Source: an uncultured Eubacteriales bacterium (GTDB lineage: Bacteria; Bacillota; Clostridia; Oscillospirales; CAG-272). Taken from it: DNA of 64,000 bases. Below are positions 41,255 through 49,371 of this stretch, piece by piece (within the stretch, counting starts at the first letter, position 1; each line of letters opens with the position of its first letter). A program made the translations under genes and the position numbers. The stretch lies in assembly GCA_934434925.1 (NCBI GenBank), contig CAKSAC010000009.1:8225-72224 (forward strand). The letters are read 5' to 3'. Below the pieces are notes generated by a model. That model saw nothing but the letters and a program-made list of their open reading frames with translations. It did no database searches and was not told where the DNA came from.

Positions 41255-42181
41255 GTGAATACTATGCTGACCGCCTTCTCGACTGTGGCCATGATGCTTC
41301 TTTGCGCCCTGCCGGGATATGTTTCGGTAAAGACCCGCATTTTGCGGGAAGAGTCTATCCCCGTCCTTGCCAAAGTCCTGATGTACATCTGCCAACCCGC
41401 GCTGATTCTCTATTCCATGGCCGGCATTCCGTATAATTCTTCCCTGCTCGGCGATATGCTTCTCGTCTTTTTTCTGGCGCTTCTGTTGCTCGGCGGAACA
41501 ATCGGCATTGTTTTTCTTTGCCTGCGCCACAAGATGACAGAGGCACGGTTCCGCATTTACACCATCGCTTCCGCACTCGGGAATTTCGGTTTCATGGGGG
41601 TTCCGATGCTGAAAGCTCTCCTGCCCGATTATCCCGAGGCACTCGCCCTCTCCACGGTCTTTTCGGTCGCGTTGAACGTCCTCGCCTGGACGGTCGCCTG
41701 CTCGGTCATTTCGCTGGACACGCGCCATATCAGCGCCCGTAAAATCTTTCTCAATCCCCCGGTTCTGGCACTTCCTTTCGCCATTCTTTTGTTCGTCACC
41801 GGGCTTTCTCTCCCCGCCCCTGTCACCGGAACCATCAATTATCTGGCGGAAATGTCCACTCCGCTCTGTATGCTCATCATGGGTGCACGGCTGGCTCTTT
41901 CGGATTTGCGGCGCATTTTCCTGACTCCGATCCATTATCTCTTCATCGCAATCAAGCAACTGCTTCTGCCGGCGGCCACGCTTGCGTTGCTTCTGTTGCT
42001 CCCGGTCGGAGCCGATTTGCGCGCCACCGTTTACATTCTGATGTGTTGCCCGGTCGCCAGTGTGGTCCTCAACTTCTCCGAAATGCTGGGAGAAGGACAG
42101 GAAAGCGCCGCCGGCCTCGTTCTGCTCGGCACGATTCTCTCCGCCCTCACCCTGCCGCTGATGACGCTTCTGCTTCCGTGA
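41255..42181 (+). CDS. AEC-family transporter (auxin efflux carrier type)
   Basis: 308 residues; the start at 41255 (GTG) follows AAGGAGTACC. About ten helices in two inverted halves. The helix 4/5 region is ALGNFGFMGVPML, and the second-half crossover is MLIMGARLALSDL. Family members carry organic acids, malate or amino acids. The substrate is unknown. Monocistronic. A 14-bp tandem repeat begins two bases after the stop codon. Confidence 0.9.
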   Translation: MNTMLTAFSTVAMMLLCALPGYVSVKTRILREESIPVLAKVLMYICQPALILYSMAGIPYNSSLLGDMLLVFFLALLLLGGTIGIVFLCLRHKMTEARFRIYTIASALGNFGFMGVPMLKALLPDYPEALALSTVFSVALNVLAWTVACSVISLDTRHISARKIFLNPPVLALPFAILLFVTGLSLPAPVTGTINYLAEMSTPLCMLIMGARLALSDLRRIFLTPIHYLFIAIKQLLLPAATLALLLLLPVGADLRATVYILMCCPVASVVLNFSEMLGEGQESAAGLVLLGTILSALTLPLMTLLLP

Positions 42182-42183
42182 AT

Positions 42184-42245
42184 TTTCCCTCCGACGTTTT
42201 CCCTCCGACGTTTTCCCTCCGACGTTTTCCATCCGACGTTTTCCC
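42184..42245 (+). repeat. 14-bp tandem repeat starting at the AEC gene stop codon
   Basis: Four to five copies of TTTTCCCTCCGACG directly follow the TGA at 42179-42181, with a decaying last copy. Confidence 0.92.
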
Positions 42246-42289
42246 TTTGGCATTTTCCCGGCCGGATCCGGCATTTTCAACCAAACCAA

Positions 42290-42353
42290 AAAAAGCCTCG
42301 CCCCGGTTGGCGCGGGTCCTGTAAACGGATGCGAAAACCGGAGGGGGCTTTTT
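42290..42353. terminator. Bidirectional terminator between the AEC and acyltransferase genes
   Basis: Outer stem AAAAAGCC/GGCTTTTT (42290-42297 and 42346-42353) and inner CCGGTT/AACCGG pairing. Confidence 0.78.
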
Positions 42354-42415
42354 GTATGCGGCGGCCGAAAAGGCGCCTGCCGGCAAAGACGGTCAAAAGA
42401 CCGAAAAGGCGCGTG

Positions 42416-43141
42416 TCAGCGGAAGCGGTTCAGGTCTTCCGCCGCCGAGGAAACCACGCGGGCAAGCGCGTTGGCGCGGTCGCACATCCGATCGGCAATC
42501 TCCTGCAAATCGGCCGTTCCGGACGAGAGTACCGAAAAGCGAACGGGGCTGTCGATGATAAAGGCGCGATCCTGCTTTTTATAATAGGAAACAAAGACCG
42601 GCAGATCGGTTCCCTGCCGCAACATCCGACCGGCCAGCACGGCAAATCCGCTGTAAAACTTGCGCAGATTGTCAAAATACCCGTGGGAAGAATCCTCGGG
42701 GAAGATAATCAGGCTCTGCCCGGCGGCCAATGTGTCGCAACTTTCATGCACCGTTTTGACAAAGCGGGCATCCCGGTAAGTCGGGATCAGACAAAGCCCA
42801 CGGTAGAAAAGCCATGCAAGCGGTGTAGCAACCAGCGCGACCAGGCGGGCCAGCCATTTTTTCATATGCTTTTTCTGATGAAAATACACACTTGAAAGAT
42901 ACCGATAGACCGACAGCGGCCCCTCGGTCATCTCATGGGTTCCCCAAAAACGGAAAGGGTAGTCAAAATAAATCTCCCAGGAAAGCGGTGCGGACGCGCC
43001 CACATGGTTACTGAGAATCAGGGACGGTTCGGTCACGCGCTCACCGAGATAGATGAATTTCGGCCGGCGGATAAACAGCCGCGCCACGCTTCTGTACAGA
43101 CGAAACCACAATTTCCTTGTGGCTTTTTTCTCGGTAGTCAT
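42416..43141 (-). CDS. PlsC-like lysophospholipid acyltransferase superfamily protein
   Basis: 241 residues, start 43141. LPLAT motifs: a divergent motif I in ILSNHVGASAPLSWEI (N-H-x4, with the usual acid replaced) and motif III in IIFPEDSSHGYFDNL (F-P-E). A membrane helix lies near residues 100-118. The missing Asp of H-x4-D may mean altered activity. Operon with the HAD phosphatase, five bases upstream. Substrate unknown. Confidence 0.78.
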   Translation of the reverse strand: MTTEKKATRKLWFRLYRSVARLFIRRPKFIYLGERVTEPSLILSNHVGASAPLSWEIYFDYPFRFWGTHEMTEGPLSVYRYLSSVYFHQKKHMKKWLARLVALVATPLAWLFYRGLCLIPTYRDARFVKTVHESCDTLAAGQSLIIFPEDSSHGYFDNLRKFYSGFAVLAGRMLRQGTDLPVFVSYYKKQDRAFIIDSPVRFSVLSSGTADLQEIADRMCDRANALARVVSSAAEDLNRFR

Positions 43142-43146
43142 TCTTT

Positions 43147-43821
43147 TTATCGCCCTTTCGGTTTCGTTTTTTCATTCTTTTCGAGGATCTGTCGCGCGGT
43201 CTCTTCGGGCGTTCCGGCCAAAATCTGCGCGCCCGCGTCGAGAAGTTCCCCGCGGCTCCCGTATCCCCACAAAACCCCGAGGGCGGTCGTCCCGTTCTCC
43301 CGGGCGGCATGCATATCGTAGGAACGATCCCCGATCATCACGCTCTGTTCGGCGGGTACCCCGCTGTCATGCAGCGCGTAGGCAAGCAGTTCCCCTTTGT
43401 CTGTGCGCGTTCCGTCAAATTCAGCCCCGTAGATTTTTTCAAAAAACCGCGCAAGGCCGAAGGCCCGCAGAATCCGCTCGGCGTACTGCCATGGCTTTCC
43501 GGTCGCCACAAACAGACGGCACCCGGCGTTCCCGAGGCGGAGGAGCATGGCTTCCGCCCCTTCATACACGCGATTTTCAAAAAGCCCTTTCTCGCCGTAA
43601 TACTCGCGATAAAATGTGACTGCACGGCGCGCGTTTGCGTCATCCAGCCCGTAATAACGACGGAAAGAATCGTAAAGCGGCGGACCGATAAAGCCGGTGC
43701 TGACTTCCTCCGCCTGGGTCTTTATCCCCAACCGGCCGAGCGCATACGCCGCTCCCGCCAGAATTCCGGGGCGTGAATCTGTCAGCGTCCCGTCCAAATC
43801 AAAAAATGCAAACTCGATCAT
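43147..43821 (-). CDS. HAD-superfamily phosphatase, phosphoglycolate-phosphatase-like
   Basis: 224 residues from the ATG at 43821, whose N-terminus MIEFAFFDLDGTLTDS is the canonical motif I (Asp9 nucleophile). Motif II is FVATGKPW, motif III GELLAYAL, and motif IV VMIGDRSYD. The helical cap is of the Gph/PpaX (C1) type, as in phosphoglycolate or pyrophosphate phosphatases. First gene of a pair with the acyltransferase. Confidence 0.88.
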   Translation of the reverse strand: MIEFAFFDLDGTLTDSRPGILAGAAYALGRLGIKTQAEEVSTGFIGPPLYDSFRRYYGLDDANARRAVTFYREYYGEKGLFENRVYEGAEAMLLRLGNAGCRLFVATGKPWQYAERILRAFGLARFFEKIYGAEFDGTRTDKGELLAYALHDSGVPAEQSVMIGDRSYDMHAARENGTTALGVLWGYGSRGELLDAGAQILAGTPEETARQILEKNEKTKPKGR

Positions 43822-43875
43822 ACCCCTCCGAAGAATCACGGCACACGGCCGGGCGCAATTTTTTTACCATCACAT

Positions 43876-43904
43876 ACTATACCACAAACCGGGCCGGAAT
43901 GCAA
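43876..43904 (-). promoter_or_regulatory. Promoter for the HAD-acyltransferase pair
   Basis: TTGCAT (43899-43904), 17-bp spacer, TATAGT (43876-43881) on the minus strand. Confidence 0.7.
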
Positions 43905-43998
43905 CCAAAAGAAAATCAGAATCATTCCGAAACAAAAGCCGGGCCGGAAAAATCCCGGTCGGCCGGGCGGCGGCGGGATCCCGTAAAAACGCCTCTGC

Positions 43999-44027
43999 TT
44001 GACAAGCCGACCGGGGTGTCATATAAT
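43999..44027 (+). promoter_or_regulatory. Perfect-consensus promoter for the SbcD/SbcC-like pair
   Basis: TTGACA (43999-44004), 17-bp spacer, TATAAT (44022-44027). The approximately 150-nt leader has no RNA element that I recognise; nothing else is seen in the 362-bp gap 43822-44183. Confidence 0.85.
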
Positions 44028-44183
44028 ACAAGTGTAAAAAACTGCTTGCAAGGGTTTTTGCGCCCCTTTTCAACCAAAACGGCATGTTGCTCGGCGCAAA
44101 GCGCGGGGCAGGACCGTTGTCGGCAGAATTCCGATTCATCACGTTTTCGTTATCATGAAAGAAAGCCACCGCAGGAGAACAAA

Positions 44184-45245
44184 ATGAAGTTTATTCATAC
44201 CGCCGATCTGCATCTCGGAGCCTCTATGCAGACGCACCTCGATCCCACGGCTGCCGAAAAACGCCGCGACGAACTTCTGCACATATTCAGCCGGATTGCC
44301 GGTATGGCCGGGGAAGAAAAAGCCGCCGTGCTGATTGCCGGAGACCTTTTCGACACCGACGCGCCGAAAAAGAAAACGCGGGAGTATGTCATGGATACCG
44401 TTGCATCGCTTCCGGACGTTGCGTTCCTCTGCCTCAGCGGGAACCATGACGCCGGTTTTTTCGGCACGGTAAAAGAACGGCCGCGCAATCTTTTCCTGTT
44501 CCGCGAAGCATGGGAACGGGTGGAGTTTGACGATTGCGATGTATACGGGTCCTGCCCGGCCGGTGCGCTGGATTACAATGCCCTGAAACCCGATCCGACC
44601 CGCAAAAATATTGTTCTTCTGCACGGGGCCGTGAAGGCCGGCGGGCGTTCGGCTCCCGGGGAAATCGTCCTCTCCCGTCTTGCGGGAAAGGGGATTGACT
44701 ATCTGGCTCTCGGGCATTACCATAGCTACACGGAAGGAAAACTGGACGAGCGGGGACGGTATGCTTACGCCGGTTGCCCGGAAGGCCGTGGTTTTGATGA
44801 ATGCGGCCCGCACGGCGTTGTGTTGCTCGACACCGGGGGAGAAGGTGTTTCTTCGCGCTTCTTCCCGATGGCGGAACGGACGCTCCGCCGTATTGCCTTG
44901 GATGTCACCGGCGCGGAAGGAATGCGGGATATAGAACTCGCCGCCCATCGCGCGCTTGCCGACTTTCCCTCCTCCGACATGGCCGAACTGGTTTTGCGCG
45001 GCAGTTTGCCGGCCGGTTTTTGCCGGGATATTCCCTTTTTACAACAACTGCTCTCCAAACTCTGCTTTTTTGTTTCGGTCAAGGACGAAACGCGCCTTTT
45101 TCTTGATCCGGAAACCTACAAAAACGACAAAAGTCTGAAAGGCGAATTCATCCGGCTGGTACTGTCGTCCGGCCTTCCCGAAGAAAAATGCAACGCCATT
45201 CTGGAAACCGGACTTGCCGCTCTGCGGGGAGGAACCGACCGATGA
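44184..45245 (+). CDS. SbcD/Mre11-type DNA repair exonuclease (YhaO-like)
   Basis: 353 residues from the ATG at 44184 (site AGGAGAACAAA). All metal-binding motifs of the Mre11/SbcD nuclease are intact: HTADLHLG (Asp8, His10), LIAGDLFD (Asp54), SGNHD (Asn87, His88), VLLHG (His147) and ALGHYH (His178, His180). It overlaps the SbcC-like gene by four bases, matching the YhaO-YhaN arrangement of Bacillus. Expected to be the nuclease subunit of a Rad50-like complex. Confidence 0.93.
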   Translation: MKFIHTADLHLGASMQTHLDPTAAEKRRDELLHIFSRIAGMAGEEKAAVLIAGDLFDTDAPKKKTREYVMDTVASLPDVAFLCLSGNHDAGFFGTVKERPRNLFLFREAWERVEFDDCDVYGSCPAGALDYNALKPDPTRKNIVLLHGAVKAGGRSAPGEIVLSRLAGKGIDYLALGHYHSYTEGKLDERGRYAYAGCPEGRGFDECGPHGVVLLDTGGEGVSSRFFPMAERTLRRIALDVTGAEGMRDIELAAHRALADFPSSDMAELVLRGSLPAGFCRDIPFLQQLLSKLCFFVSVKDETRLFLDPETYKNDKSLKGEFIRLVLSSGLPEEKCNAILETGLAALRGGTDR

Positions 45246-47518
45246 AATTTCTGCGCTGTTATATCGCCGCTTTCGGCGGTCTGAAAGAAAAAACCCTGGA
45301 ATTTCCGGCCGGTCTTTGCGAATTCTGCGAACCGAACGGAAGCGGAAAATCCACGTTGGCCTCTTTTCTGAAAGCCGTTTTTTACGGCCTTTCGGGAGAA
45401 CGGAAGCGGAACCTCTCCGAAAACGAACGCGAACTCTACACCCCGTGGGAAGGCGGGAATTTCGGCGGTTTTCTCGAATTTGAAGCCGGCGGAAAACGCT
45501 ACCGGGCGGAACGCTTTTTCTCCCCGGAGAGCTTCCTGCTGACCGACCTGGAAACAGGGCGCGAAAGCCTCGATTACGGGAAAAATCTCGGCGAAGAGCT
45601 TTTCGGACTGGATGCCGACTCTTTTCTCGGCAGTATTCTGATGCCGGCAAAAAGCGCCGGGGTCGGCGCGACGGCGGGGCTTACCGCCAAACTGAACGAC
45701 CTTTCGGGAGAAGTATTTGATATCTGCGCATACGAAGGCGCAATCCGGTCGCTTGAAGACGCACGCAAATCAATCGCGCTCTACCGCGGAAAAGGCGGCT
45801 CCCTTTACCGGGAAACAGAAAGAACGCGCATGATCGAAGAGAACCTGCGCAATGCCCATGCGGCGGAAGAAGCCGCCGCGCGGGAAGAAGAAGAGGCCGG
45901 GCATGCGTTGCACCGCCGGCAGGTTGCCGAAGAAGCGTTGAACGCCGCCGAAAAATCTCTGACGGCGCAAAAAGAAGCGGCGGATGCCGTCCGCCGGGGC
46001 GAAGAACTGAAAAAAATGCTGACAACGCTGTCGGAACGTGAGCACGAGAAGGAGACGCTTCTTGCTTCCTGCCCCGCCGCCCTTCTGCCGGCCGACGGGC
46101 TGGCAAACCTTGAAACGGCGACCGTCCGGGAAGAACAGGCCCGCAGTGCCGTCGCGGAAGCCGAAACCCGTTTTTGCATTCTCCGGGCCGCCCGCCCGGA
46201 GGGTCTGCCGGGAGAGGAAGACCGGAAAAAGCTCCTGAAAGCAGAGGAAGATATCGAATTTCTGCAAACAAAACTTTGCACTTTGCAGGAAGAGCCGGAA
46301 CCGCAACGACCGGGAACGCGTTATCTCTTTTTCCTCTTGGCCGCTCTCTTTGCGGCGGGAGCCGCCGCCATTACGGGAATCGCGCTCTCTCCCCTTTTCT
46401 TCCTGCTCTTTTTGCCTGCGGCGGCGTTGCTGATTCCGTTATTTTCCGCACTGCGCACCAACCGGGAGGCGACCCAAAAGGCCAAAACGCGGGCAGCGTT
46501 GCTTGAAGAAACAAACCGGATGCTTTTGCTGGCGCAAAAAGAACGGAGCGACTTACAACTTTCCCTGCGCCTTCCGGGAGAAAATATCAAAGACGCGTTG
46601 CAAAAAGCCGATTGTGAAACCGCCCGGCTGCAAGCCGCCGGGAACGATCTGGCCCGGGCAAAGGACGCGCTGGCAGCCGCCGGGGAAACGCGCCGGAAGC
46701 TCTTCGAGGATGCTGGGATTTCGCCGGACGAAGACCCGCGCGCGGCCATTCTCCGGGTACGCGAAATGCGCGCCGCCCTCACCCGGCTGGATACCGAGAT
46801 TGCAGACCGCCGTTCCGAGACCGATCGCATCCGCGCAAGCCTGCCGGAAAACGCACGGCCGGATGATGAAAGCCGGGGCGCTTTGCCGGATGATGAAAGC
46901 CGGGGCGTGGAACGGCCCGCCGTGACCGAACGGGATATTCTGGCCCTGCGCACCGAACTCAACCGCGCAAGCGAAGATGCCGCCGCCCACCGTACCCGCG
47001 CCGAGCATTATGCCGCGCTTGCCGAAAATCTCCCTCTTCTGAAACAGTCATTGCAAGAATCTTTGGAAATAACCGCAGAACTGCAAGACAGAAAAGACAC
47101 GATCGACAAAACAAAAGAATTCCTGACCCAGGCGAAAGAGGCGCTTGAAACACGCTATCTCGCCGCTGTCCGTCAAGGTTTTTCCCGCTACTCCGCTATA
47201 CTTTCGGACGGATTTCTTGCCGATTTTAATCTGAACACCTTGCTTGAAGTCAACTATTTGCGTGCCGGAAAAGCGCGTAGCAGTCTTTATTTCAGTAGCG
47301 GATGGCAGGTCATGACCGAAATATGCATGCGGCTTTCACTGTCCGACGCACTCTACCCCGGCGACCCTCCGCCCCTGATCCTTGACGACCCTTTCGCCCT
47401 GCTGGACGAAACGAATCTGGCGGCCTGCCTTTCTCTTCTTGAAAAACTCGCCGCCGAGCGGCAGATTCTGTATCTGACAGCGCACCCTTCGCGCTCGTTC
47501 GCCGGTCGGCGTAAATAA
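45242..47518 (+). CDS. SbcC/Rad50-like ATPase with a membrane hairpin (YhaN-like)
   Basis: 758 residues, start 45242. Walker A EPNGSGKST near residue 33; long coiled-coil arms; ABC-type C-terminal half with LILDDPFALLD (Walker B). A hydrophobic hairpin of about 40 residues (LFFLLAALFAAGAAAI, FFLLFLPAAALLIPLF; bases 46321-46455) interrupts the coiled coil where Rad50 has its hook, as in YhaN. Bases 46859-46912 hold an in-frame 27-bp duplication giving PDDESRGAL-PDDESRGVE. Partner of the SbcD-like nuclease. Confidence 0.9.
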   Translation: MKFLRCYIAAFGGLKEKTLEFPAGLCEFCEPNGSGKSTLASFLKAVFYGLSGERKRNLSENERELYTPWEGGNFGGFLEFEAGGKRYRAERFFSPESFLLTDLETGRESLDYGKNLGEELFGLDADSFLGSILMPAKSAGVGATAGLTAKLNDLSGEVFDICAYEGAIRSLEDARKSIALYRGKGGSLYRETERTRMIEENLRNAHAAEEAAAREEEEAGHALHRRQVAEEALNAAEKSLTAQKEAADAVRRGEELKKMLTTLSEREHEKETLLASCPAALLPADGLANLETATVREEQARSAVAEAETRFCILRAARPEGLPGEEDRKKLLKAEEDIEFLQTKLCTLQEEPEPQRPGTRYLFFLLAALFAAGAAAITGIALSPLFFLLFLPAAALLIPLFSALRTNREATQKAKTRAALLEETNRMLLLAQKERSDLQLSLRLPGENIKDALQKADCETARLQAAGNDLARAKDALAAAGETRRKLFEDAGISPDEDPRAAILRVREMRAALTRLDTEIADRRSETDRIRASLPENARPDDESRGALPDDESRGVERPAVTERDILALRTELNRASEDAAAHRTRAEHYAALAENLPLLKQSLQESLEITAELQDRKDTIDKTKEFLTQAKEALETRYLAAVRQGFSRYSAILSDGFLADFNLNTLLEVNYLRAGKARSSLYFSSGWQVMTEICMRLSLSDALYPGDPPPLILDDPFALLDETNLAACLSLLEKLAAERQILYLTAHPSRSFAGRRK
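46859..46912 (+). repeat. In-frame 27-bp duplication inside the SbcC-like gene
   Basis: CCGGATGATGAAAGCCGGGG recurs at 46859 and 46886; the period of 27 bp keeps the frame and duplicates nine residues in the distal coiled coil. Confidence 0.9.
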
Positions 47519-47560
47519 AAAAGATAGCCGGCGTAAATAAAAAAGATAGTCGGCGGTAAA
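47497..47560 (+). repeat. 21-23-bp tandem repeat containing the SbcC-like gene stop codon
   Basis: Three copies of GGCGTAAATAAAAAAGATAG-type units. The TAA stop (47516-47518) sits in the first unit, so later units carry displaced copies of the gene's final bases and stop. Confidence 0.88.
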
Positions 47561-47563
47561 TAA

Positions 47564-47598
47564 AAAAAGGATATGAGAGACGTTCTCGTATCCTTTTT
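47564..47598. terminator. Bidirectional terminator between the SbcC-like and DUF2079 genes
   Basis: 10-bp stem AAAAAGGATA/TATCCTTTTT with inner GAGA/TCTC pairing. Confidence 0.92.
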
Positions 47599-47605
47599 CA
47601 TGCTT

Positions 47606-49336
47606 TCATGTCTGCGGCAACCGCGTCAGCACTTCGGCCGCGCCGGGAACCGAACGGAGGCAGCGATACCCGAGTCTGCGATAATATGCGCTGTACGCCG
47701 CCCATTCTTCACTGCGCAGATCGATTACCACATAATCGGTCTCGCGTTTTTCGGAAACGTCATAACACTCCCGCCGCATGGCAAGGCGAGGTGCCATAAA
47801 AGTCGTGCAGGAGACGGAAACCTCTTCCGGCACCAGCGAAACGACCTCATTCATGGCGGCAATGGTTTCCCGGGCGCTGACCGAAACGCCGACAGCCCCC
47901 CACTGCCCCGGTATCCGCGCCGACGCACCGACGCACATCACCGCACAGCATAGCACGACCAGCGCGCGGCGCACACGGTATCGCGGCAGATCCGAAAAGT
48001 TCAGGACAGACAGATAAAAGAGCAGAGCAAGACTGCCGTAAACATATTGAAAATCCACCGAATACTGATACACCCAGTTCGGCATCAGGTTGACAAGCAA
48101 CAACCCGCCGAAGAGGATATAACGCGATACTTTTTTCGTGAAAAACGGTAAAAATCCAAGCGGAAAAAGCATCAAAGCGAGGAAAAGGAGCCGATCGCCC
48201 TGCAAACAGACAGCGAGCACTCTTTGCGGATTGCGAAGTACCGCAAGGATCACCCCGAACAAAGAATCGGTTTCCGACACTCCGCTGTATCGCCAGTCCA
48301 TGATCCCCAACCCCTTCGCATTCAGATACCCGCAGGCCAGGAAAAACCAGCCGACCGAAAGAGAAAGACAAATACCGCCGAGTTTCGGATATCGCCTGGA
48401 AAGAATCCAGTAGAGCGCCAGAAAAGCGATATAAACGGCCGCGTCTTCTTTGACCGTCAACGTCAGAAAGGCAAAAAGCAGAGCGGGAACAGGGCGGCGC
48501 GATTCGGCAAAAAAGACGGTAAAAAGAAGAAACGGGGTCAGCAGGCAGTTTTCATGAAAATCGTACATGGAGCCGCCGGTCATGGCCGGATAAGCAAGAA
48601 GCAGAACGCAGAAGACCACCGCCGCCCACCGGGAAAGCGAACGCCGGCGACAAAGCCCGTATAACGGAATGACCGAGACCGCGAGTGCGGCAGCCTGCAC
48701 GATCTGCACGGTCTCCGGATAGGGGAATATCGCAAAAATCGGCAAAAACAGGTAGAGTGCGGGCGAAAAATGAACGGCAAAATGCGAAAGATCGTACCCG
48801 CGTTCCAAGGTGGTATAGGGGAGTCCGCGATGAAGCATCGACCAAAAACTCTGCACAAAGATTCCGAAATCGAAGGAAGGACTCCAATAGGCGCGATACC
48901 GGGCGACCGTTACAACAGAAAGATATAAGAAGAAAAACAGAGCGGAAAGCGAAACGACCAAAAGGGCCGCGTGGGCGGGAAGTTCCGGCAGGGAAAGCCC
49001 GGAAAGAGCGGGAAGACAAGCAAGGGTCACAACCGCCATCAGCAGACAGGCCGAAAGATATGCTTCAAGCGCCCGGTTTCCGTTGATCTGCACGGCAGAG
49101 TACGCCAAAGCCGAAAGCCAAAGGCTGACCGCTCCGGGAAGCGTGGCCATGCGGCCGTGAAGGAAAAAAGGTACGGCAAAGAGAGCGCCGGCCAGCAAAA
49201 CGCCGAAAACAACCGCCGGCCATCGCCCGCCCGGCCCGAAAAAATTCAGAACCGCCGCATATCCCATCCATCCTGAAAAGAAAGCCGAAAAAAGGGCATA
49301 CTGCACCTCCGGCAACGCAAACCGATGTTTCTCCAT
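47606..49336 (-). CDS. DUF2079 polytopic membrane protein
   Basis: 576 residues from the ATG at 49336 (site GGAGGAAAAGAG). About a dozen membrane helices. The extracytoplasmic motif FDFGIFVQSFWSMLHRGLPYTT with HFAVHFSPALYLFLPIF is typical of DUF2079, a family of the GT-C (mannosyltransferase-like) superfamily that probably uses polyprenyl-phosphate sugars. Acceptor unknown. It lies 35 bp after rnr on the same strand, so it may be co-transcribed. Confidence 0.87.
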   Translation of the reverse strand: MEKHRFALPEVQYALFSAFFSGWMGYAAVLNFFGPGGRWPAVVFGVLLAGALFAVPFFLHGRMATLPGAVSLWLSALAYSAVQINGNRALEAYLSACLLMAVVTLACLPALSGLSLPELPAHAALLVVSLSALFFFLYLSVVTVARYRAYWSPSFDFGIFVQSFWSMLHRGLPYTTLERGYDLSHFAVHFSPALYLFLPIFAIFPYPETVQIVQAAALAVSVIPLYGLCRRRSLSRWAAVVFCVLLLAYPAMTGGSMYDFHENCLLTPFLLFTVFFAESRRPVPALLFAFLTLTVKEDAAVYIAFLALYWILSRRYPKLGGICLSLSVGWFFLACGYLNAKGLGIMDWRYSGVSETDSLFGVILAVLRNPQRVLAVCLQGDRLLFLALMLFPLGFLPFFTKKVSRYILFGGLLLVNLMPNWVYQYSVDFQYVYGSLALLFYLSVLNFSDLPRYRVRRALVVLCCAVMCVGASARIPGQWGAVGVSVSARETIAAMNEVVSLVPEEVSVSCTTFMAPRLAMRRECYDVSEKRETDYVVIDLRSEEWAAYSAYYRRLGYRCLRSVPGAAEVLTRLPQT

Positions 49337-49371
49337 CTCTTTTCCTCCGTGGTAGAACTTCTCTGCCTTTT

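Noticed and set aside
40997..42289. 430-codon minus-strand ORF rich in Arg/Gln/Gly
   Set aside because: Overlaps the AEC gene antisense and the L10 leader; no family resemblance.
44184..47518. Phage or plasmid defence island around the SbcD/SbcC-like pair and the methyltransferase
   Set aside because: No nuclease, helicase or other defence gene adjoins either; the pair matches chromosomal yhaO-yhaN and the methyltransferase is 5 kb away.
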